The notes beneath the pieces are model-generated. The model saw nothing but the letters and a program-made list of their open reading frames with translations, searched no databases and was not told the origin of the DNA. The translations under genes were made by a program, and so were the position numbers. A DNA stretch of 64,000 nucleotides. Origin: Colocasia esculenta. Lineage: Eukaryota > Streptophyta > Magnoliopsida > Alismatales > Araceae. The DNA lies in assembly GCA_014218235.1 (NCBI GenBank), contig CM024761.1, forward strand, positions 87,793,968 to 87,857,967, in the 5' to 3' direction. Each line of letters starts with the position of its first letter. The stretch's first letter is position 1. Below are positions 56,890 through 64,000 of this stretch, piece after piece.

Positions 56890-59603
56890 TTAGTCTATTG
56901 TTTCTTCCTCACAAAATTCCTCCAAGGAGTCTACCACTACACAACTCTCTCCTTGATCATGGTGCCTAGATGCCCCAAAAATATTGATACTAACCCGCCT
57001 ATCCCCAAATGATATATCCATCATTCCGGTAGCACAATCAATGTTAGCTCTAGCTATGGCCAAAAAAGGTCTACCAAGGATGATGGTGGATTGAGTTAAA
57101 TCTTGAGGAGTGTTCATGTCCAGAATGATGAAATCGGCAGGGAAGTAGCAATTATTGATTTTTACAATAACGTCCTCAACTAAGCCTTTAGGAGTGGTGA
57201 CAGAACGATCGGCTAGTTGAAGGACAACAGAAGTCGGTTTCAATTCTCCTAATTTGAATTTCTCAAAAATAGCATAAGGTAGGAGATTGACACTGGTTCC
57301 CAAATCCAAAAGACTGCTTTCAAAAGTGACTCCACCGATGGTGCAAGGAATTAGTGGAGTGCCTGGATCTTTAAGCTTTTTAGGGAGTTGGTTCAAGATA
57401 ACGGCACTGACAGTTTCTGGAAGAATGATTGTTTCAGTTTTATTTCTCATTTCACGTTTTGGAGTGCACATTTCTTTTAAGAACTTGGCATAAGCAAGCA
57501 CATGCTTGATGGCATCAAGAAGAGGAATGTTGATGTTAACTTGTTTAAAAAGTTCCAAGAGTTCATCATTACCAGTTGGTTTGTTTTTGGATTTTGGCTT
57601 TAAAGCTTTAGGAAAAGGGACTCTCGGAATGTAACAACTTGGGTCTTCATTCATTTTGATTTTGTCTAGAGGTTCTTCAATCATTTTCTCTTTTCCCTTG
57701 GATTTTTCTTTTTCAACATTCTCTTCAATTTCCTCTTCAATTTCAGTTTCATTTTCTTTATCCTCATGCAATGTTGACATGTATGGGTGAGGATTCATTC
57801 TGATTTTTCCACTTCTTAAGGTTGACACAGTTTTCACATTTTCCACTTGGGGGCCCCTAGCTTGGGCAGGAGGATGGTCCTGTTGTATAGGTTGATTTTG
57901 GTTTTGTGGTGCAGGAATGTTCTGGACAAAAGCTTGTTGTTGGTTTGGTGGTGGAGGTGCATTTTGGCGAGCAGGTGGTCTGTACCCCTGGACTTGATGG
58001 TTTTGCTGGTTTAGATAAAATCCGGGAGGGTTGTTCCTTGGGTTTGCTATAGCTTGACTTGGCAACTGACCCAATTCCCTCCTTTGACATACATCAGCAA
58101 TCTGAGACTCTATCCTTGCCAAATTTTGTTGAAAATTTTGGTTTTGATTTTGATATTGACTTTGTTGTTCTTGCACAGTTTGGCATAGAGTCACCATCAT
58201 GTTTTGGAGTTGATTCATTTTGTCTTCCCAATTGGGCTGAGGAGGTGGTGGTTGATTATATGAAGGTTGTTGGAAATTTGTGTGAGCAAATTGATTTGAA
58301 TTTTGATTTTCTTGGACTTGTGGAGGTTTAGAGTAAGAGGATTGTCCAAATCCCGAATTTTGATTGGGATAGAATTGACCGTACATGGATTGCTTAAAGG
58401 CAGGTTGAGAAACTTGTTCAGATTGATTTTTCCAAGAAAAATTTGGGTGATTTCTCCAACCAGGATTGTATGTGTTAGAATATGGATCATAGGAGGGTTG
58501 GAGAAACCTTGAGCAGCTTGAACTTGTTCTTGAATAAAAGGGGGTAATTGGGCAGTAGTGGGACAAGCATTGGTAGAGTGAGCTGGGCTAGCACACAGAA
58601 CAAGTTTCAGGTTGTTGAGAAAATTTGGGTGTGGCTTGCCCAGTGAAAGATAGTAGTTGATCAAATTTTTGTTCCAACTTCTGCTCCAATCTCTGATCAA
58701 GTCTAGCTATCAGATCTTCTACCCTAGAATCTGATTCTCCTCTCCCTCTTACTTCATACATCCCCGCCTTCTTTACAGGTCCTAATGCTCTCTCATAAGA
58801 GTAGAGTGAGGCATGATTGATAGAATTTTCACTCAATGTATCAAAAAGATTATATGCCTCATCCTCACTCTTAGTCATAAAAGCTCCTCCACATGAGGCA
58901 TCAACCATCTACCTATTTGATTCAGTTAGACCTTCATAAAACGCTTGAACTATTTGCCACCTCGACAAACCATGGTGGGGGCATTTTCTAAGCAACTCCT
59001 TTCATCTCTCTCATGATTCATGCATTAACTCTCCGGGTGTTGGGAGAATCCAGTGATAGCTCTTGTCATGGTGTTGGTGCGGCCAATGGGGTAAAATTTC
59101 TTCAAAAATTCCTGCTGCATTTCTGGCCATGTTCTAATGGTTCTCCCTATGGTTCCTAGCCAATGTTTGGCCTTATCTTTTAAAGAGAATGGAAATAGGG
59201 TCAGTCTCACGACATTTTCAGTGAAATTTTGAATCCTTACAGTGGAACAAATCTCTAAGAACTCATCTATATGTCTGTAAGGATCTTCATTGGGATTGCC
59301 ATAGAAGGATGGCAACATTTGAATGGTTCATGGTTTGATTTCAAAATGATTTGCAGGAATTTCTGGTCTGATGCAAGTAGCAGGTTGATAGTTAGAAAGA
59401 ATAAAATACTCCATCATGTGTCTTGGTGCGACCTCCTCTACATTTCTAGCAACTTGGTTTCGGTCTTGGTTGGCCATCCTATGAAGGAATCTTTCAATCT
59501 CGTCTATAGGTTGAGCCAAATCTATGTTCAGGGAGCGTCTACCAAGCATGCACAGATGAAAAGCCCTCTATTTATGATTTTTGAATTTTTAGATTTTTAT
59601 TGA
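56890..59603 (-). pseudogene. Athila-type gag and protease
   Basis: From about 59549 downward: MLGRRSLNIDLAQPIDEIER, a TGA, then the gag domain (FYGNPNEDPYRHIDEFLEIC, RLTLFPFSLKDKAKHWLG). A frameshift and stops at 59030-58920 follow, then MVDASCGGAFMTKSEDEAY. Near 58600 a zinc-knuckle-like motif is split between two frames (CSVC, then HSTNAC). From 58566 a long frame has SYDPYSNTYNPGWRNHPNF, a Gln/Pro-rich region, TLRSGK, a charged stretch, and the aspartic protease with DLGTSVNLLPY and TIILGRPFLA. This is the capsid/nucleocapsid and protease of an Athila-like element, with stops and shifts. Confidence 0.88.
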
Positions 59604-60712
59604 TTTTTAATTTTTTATGAACAAACACAAACAAGCAAACACTTTTAAAACAAATTAACCTAAACACTATGTGTTCCTTGGACCTATGTCATTTTTCTCA
59701 AAATCAGATTTATACTTGCTTAAACCCAATCCTAACTCTTCTTGTACCTGCCAGGTAAGTGGTGGAGTAGAGGGAGGCCCCCCTTGCTTTCGCAAGGACC
59801 TAATTAAATAACCTCTAGCTTACTTAAGCGTAAGCTTTTTAACCTCTAATCCTAGACACCAGACTTAAAGAGAAGTTTTGAATTTAAGAAAGAATAAATC
59901 TAATTATGAACCCTAGGGCCAAGTCTACTGATTTTTATTGAAAGTTTAGGCAAATGCAAGAATGTGGAAAAGTTTTGTGATTTTTGGGCAAAGGAAAGGG
60001 TGATGAAATCCCTCACCTTATCTTTATGATTTCTAAAGGGTGATGCCCTTAAGCAGTCCCTTTTACAAATATGAAATGCAATAAATCAAGTTCAGACAAG
60101 GATTTTCTAATTCTAAGTCTAATGCAAGAAACAAGCGATGGAAGTCTTACCTTTCCCCCGCACTCTTCAATGCAGAAAAAGAAATGGAATTAAAATGGCA
60201 ATTAAAATGATGAATGTCCTAAAACAAGTGATTCTACTCTTAAAAAATGAAATTTGTAATTGCAAAACAAACGGCTTAGATGAAAGAGCGATTTGGAAAT
60301 TTTTTTAGATTTTAGATTTTTTTTAATTTTTATTTGGTTTTTGAACTAAATGAAATGAAATTGAACTAAGAAAATATGAAGTGATACTATAAACTAATTC
60401 CAAACCATACAAACCACCAAAAAGACCAATTATTACATGCCAACAAGAAAGAAATCTCTGTACATGCACAGAGAGTACATGAAAATCCTCACTATAAATT
60501 TCACTCACACTCTTCTATCTAAAATTCTGAATTAAAAGCAAATGGGAAAACAAATCCGCAAGCTCTCCTCCTCCAATGGGCTTCAATTGACAAGTCCAAT
60601 CTCCATGTTCCTCCTTTGTGCAAATCTGAAATGAAAGCCCAACAACAAGTCAATAAGAAGCACAATGCAATTGAAATCAAATAAAAACAGAATTAAATCA
60701 AACTCTAATGCC
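59604..60712 (-). other. Leader of element B
   Basis: Non-coding AT-rich stretch between PBS and gag. No ORF is supported. Confidence 0.6.
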
Positions 60713-60730
60713 TCCCCGGCAACGGCGCCA
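60713..60730 (-). other. Primer binding site of element B
   Basis: TGGCGCCGTTGCCGGGGA on the minus strand, 3 bp after the LTR end, is the exact Athila/Tat PBS. Confidence 0.9.
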
Positions 60731-60733
60731 AGA

Positions 60734-63223
60734 TGAAGCGTGGCATTGTTGATTGTGCACTTTCGTTGTTGAAAGTTCCGTGCACAAATCAATATGCTCA
60801 CTTTCTCGAAACTGTCTCACAGATTTAAAATCACAAAGATGAACTAATACGATGGTGAGAACAGGTCATATCCACGGAGAGGCTGAATAGAATTTGACTT
60901 AAACTACTTTGACTTGAAACCATTCTAATGAACACATTTTCACCAAAATAACATTGCATTAAAAGTAATTCTATAAACAACATCGATTAAATTCCTCACA
61001 ACTCGACAGATAAAAGATAGCGAAAGAACAAGCTGAATTGAAATTAAAAAGGGAATTGATATCAATGTACCCTCACAGCTTGAGGGATGACGAACAAAAA
61101 GGAAACAAGTTGCACTAAGCTTTATAATAGCAAGAAGAATGTCAAATCTCTATACCCTCACAGCATGAGGGATCAACCAGCAAACAATAAAAGAAATGTA
61201 AATTGTAACTTCAACTCATGATTTGTCCAAAACAAAGATTAAAACATTAACGAAATAGAATTAGGAATCTTAATCAAAAGAAAAACAAGAAGAAGAGCAG
61301 AGCTCTCTGATCTCTCAAATCCTCAAAGAAGAAATGAAGCATATAGATCCTCCTCACAACTCCTGGATCGAAACATTCAAACACAGAAGAAGTAAAAAAA
61401 ATTAAAACACCTACCTCTGCTCACAGCAAGAAGAATATCCCAAAAAGTGAAATAGCTATGCTCCTCTCAGCAGCATGAACAATTGAAGAGAAGGAAAATC
61501 CACAATAATGTGCAGCAGCCCCTCAAATCTCTCACAGAGTAGAGAAGAAATAGAAGAATCAAAATCCTAAAAATTCCATGCTCAAAACCCCCTGAACTGC
61601 AAAACCCAATCCTCACAGCAGCAGTAGAATTTGAAGCACTGCTCAACTCCCTCAATTGTCGAAATATCTATCACTGCTCAACCATTAAACTAAGAACAAA
61701 AGAACTGAACAAATGAACTGGATCGAAGTCCAAATAAACGCAGAAATGAACAATATAAACGCAAGGAAAATTGAACAATAATTGCCCCTACACCTTCTGC
61801 AACACAGGGAAATGGAAAATGGTCACTGTATTGAAGTCTAAACACAGCAGAATTGAAAACAAAAGCAACACACTAGATCTATCTCTTCACAGAAGAAATG
61901 AAAAGTACAAACACACTGGATTGATCTCACTATTCCCAGTAGAAATGAAACAGGTCGACAGTAGCAAGGAAGAAGAAATTGCTAGCTATCTTCTACCCAA
62001 CAACAGAACAGAAGAAACTAGAAACCCCTCAATTGCCGAACTCTCCTACAGATGAATGGAAAGAAACTCCAAAACCCTTTCGTGCTCTGCTGAAAGGAAA
62101 AGTACAGAAAGAAACTAAAATTCCTAAAGAAATCGAACTAGCCCCTAACTCCTCGAACCCCCGAAGTAGAGGACCATGGGGTCCTTTTATAGGCTTCTAG
62201 GCGCTGTTTCCCACCCAGATCTGGCCGCGCATGGCTTGCGTCGCACGCACAGCCCCTGCTCTTCACAGCAACAGTGCACGAGCCCCATCGCACACCAATC
62301 CTCCGCTTCACAAGCCCGTTGTGCACCGCACGACCTTCTGCTGCTGCTTCGCACCGGAGCTCCACGAGGCCTCCAGCCGCTGTGCACACACCTTAGCATC
62401 ACGCCCAGCTCCGCCAGATGTAGTAGCTTCGGCCGCCATCGCCATCCCCAAATCACCATCTGCCGTACACGTTGGATCCTACTTCGCACGGCCGCATTAG
62501 CTTCCATCACCAGCCATCTGTGCTGCTTCAGCCTCACGCGCCGCGCACCAGAGCTTCTGCACCGAGCAGAGCTCCTCAGCGCCAGATGCACGGCACCCCT
62601 CAGCTGGCCGCCGTACAGCCTACACAAGCCAGGGCTCCGCCATCGCGCCCAGCTCAATCCGCCCTGGCCTGCTTCACACGAAAGCCTCACACCTCCGTAG
62701 CCCACAGGTCTGCTATCTGCATGGGAGCCTCCAGCTAGCAAACTAGCAAACCGCCTCCAGCCCCTTCCAGCAGCTTCTGCTGGCCTCCTGGGGAAGAAAA
62801 GGAAGGGTTAGGCAGGGTATACGTGTTATGATGGGATTGGGTAGGTATTAAAATTTTATTTATTTATCAACTTATATCTATTTAATACTAAAAGCTATTT
62901 ATTTATCGTAAAAAATATTTATAAACAATATTTATCTACAAATTTATATCATCTACTCTTAGAATGATATTTACAAAATTATTATTGTGACAAAATTATT
63001 TATTTACAATATTTATTTACAAAGATTTCTTATGTACCTAATTTGTCAAAACAGTGATTTATTGAATCTAATGTGTATTCTAACACATTATCAACTAATA
63101 TGTTTAAAATCTAATCATGGATAACATGAAAATTAAAATCAAAATGCACATTATTTATAGACAAAAGATGTCTCAAATCAACTAAATGTATGAAATTTAA
63201 CACGAAAATTTGTGTAGTTATCA
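60734..63223 (-). repeat. 5' LTR of element B
   Basis: It is 2490 bp and pairs with 52831-55319 over its full length. The GC-rich section is at 62190-62810. Confidence 0.92.
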
Positions 63224-63468
63224 CCATACATGTCATAAACAATTTAATGGGTATTGAAATAAGTAGATATCATATGCACAACGTTAACCATATACATCTA
63301 TACGTGTACAAAGATTAATTAAATACAACATGCATGGATTTACATAAATATAGCATGCTTATAATATTTTGATATATTATATATGCACCGTATTATTTAA
63401 GTACTATTTACTCTATAAACAATTTAACATGCTTAGAAATAGATAATTATCAATCGCACAAGATGGAC

Positions 63469-63500
<32 letters not shown>
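63469..63500 (+). repeat. (AT)n(AC)n microsatellite
   Basis: Eleven AT then five AC in the AT-rich start of LTR C3. A second AT run lies at 63740-63764. Confidence 0.85.
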
Positions 63501-63501
<1 letters not shown>

Positions 63502-64000
63502 TTTATGCATCATAATTATGTAAATATGCATGGAATATATATAAATACAATATGCACCTCAACCATTAGATAATACATGCACATTTAAATATATTACATG
63601 TACAGAAGTAAACTCACATATGCTTACAAGATGCATGGTAGTACTTCATACTATATGTGCAGCATTACGTAAATACAACATGTATAGTATTTAAAATAAG
63701 TACATCATATATAAAATTAGCTAATTACTTATGTTCACAAATATATATATATATATATATATATAAACATGCATAAGCACATGAATAATTTAATAATTAT
63801 AATATGCAAAGTTTTAATACACGCACTATATTTATGACAGGTAAATATCGCATGCACCATATAAAATGACAGAAAATTCGGGGTCTCACAATGTGAACAA
63901 TGTCATTATGTTATTCATATGGACTTGTATAATTGTGGACAATGGTTATTTACATTTGCTATATAGATTGTGGAATATGTGAATGATGATGGAATAAGAT

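Larger units (their letters stand above)
52831..63223 (-). mobile_element. Athila-like element B with pol deletion
   Basis: It is 10.4 kb, with LTRs of 2489 bp (52831-55319) and 2490 bp (60734-63223), ends TGATAACTACACA...GCTTCA on the minus strand, and exact duplication CCATA at 52826-52830 and 63224-63228. It retains gag, protease and the integrase C-terminus but lacks reverse transcriptase, RNase H and the integrase core. Confidence 0.93.
49269..63890 (-). repeat. Inverted solo LTR, family C (copy C3), split by element B
   Basis: On the minus strand it starts TGTGAGACCCCGAATTTTC (63890) and ends GGAGGGTCGTTACA (49269). The exact duplication ATGTG is at 49264-49268 and 63891-63895. Own sequence is 49269-52830 and 63229-63890, about 4.2 kb, longer than C1 (2.9 kb) because its AT-rich 5' part is expanded. 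There is no internal region. It sits inside C2 in opposite orientation, making a large inverted repeat. Confidence 0.88.
39748..64000 (+). repeat. Family C LTR (copy C2), twice interrupted, runs off the window
   Basis: It starts TGTAAGGCCCTCG inside the T2 gag. Its own sequence is 39748-40500, 47522-49268 and 63896-64000. The gaps are Athila-like A (TSD ATCAC) and the inverted solo LTR C3 (TSD ATGTG). Aligned to C1, about 155 bp remain beyond the window, so I cannot say whether it is a solo LTR or a 5' LTR. Hairpin units occur at 39969-40070 and 47634-47727. Confidence 0.85.

Noticed and set aside
62176..62741. Overlapping frames of 174 and 184 codons on both strands
   Set aside because: GC-rich part of element B LTR; both strands open together because TA-poor DNA lacks stops.

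Overview
This is repeat-dense nuclear DNA of a seed plant. I see no intact cellular gene, no rRNA or tRNA gene and no CRISPR. Almost every base belongs to nested LTR retrotransposons: chromodomain-type Ty3/gypsy (Tekay-like), Tat-like gypsy, Athila-like gypsy and a Sirevirus-like Ty1/copia. Plant assignment rests on these lineages, the PBS types (TGGTATCAGAG and TGGCGCCGTTGCCGGGGA) and a plant mobile domain (PMD) gene. I cannot name the species.

Layout. 1-4119: 3' end of a Tekay-like element (frameshifted integrase, chromodomain, 3' LTR), inserted in a minus-strand gag (4120-5103). 5104-5794: a decayed coding fragment. 5795-8017: minus-strand LTR (family E) with its PPT. 8018-10203: unassigned sequence with a GTCGACAC-like array and a small retroposed insert bounded by a 19-bp duplication. 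10204-11160: probable minus-strand 3' LTR of a Tat-like element whose pol lies at 34411-35978. Between this LTR and that pol, in antisense, is a decayed multi-exon PMD gene (12953-32123). Two solo LTRs interrupt it: family C at 13296-16157, and family D at 20149-31597, which carries TSD TGGTA. A complete but pol-less Sirevirus-like element (22244-30175, TSD GTTAC) sits inside the D LTR. 32124-34410 holds a 35-bp minisatellite in the Tat 3' region.

The Tat pol is cut at 35978 by a second Tekay-like element (LTR 35979-38303, PBS, gag full of TAG stops). A plus-strand family-C LTR begins inside that gag at 39748 and runs past the window end. It is interrupted by a non-autonomous Athila-like element A (40501-47516, TSD ATCAC) and by an inverted solo family-C LTR (49269-63890, TSD ATGTG). 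The inverted LTR itself contains a minus-strand Athila-like element B (52831-63223, TSD CCATA) that has lost reverse transcriptase, RNase H and the integrase core. Exact duplications fix the insertion order down to five levels.

The most interesting signals are non-coding. (1) Seven LTR copies from several chromovirus-like families share a splice-acceptor-like AG followed by GT, then a short mostly acidic reading frame in one phase, ending at a stop about 250-345 bp before the LTR end. (2) A motif of about 55 bp is shared by the Ty1/copia element and the Athila-like element in the same 3' non-coding position. (3) The copia LTR has swallowed its own earlier LTR/PBS junction. (4) Several LTR families carry arrays of short palindromes or hairpins.
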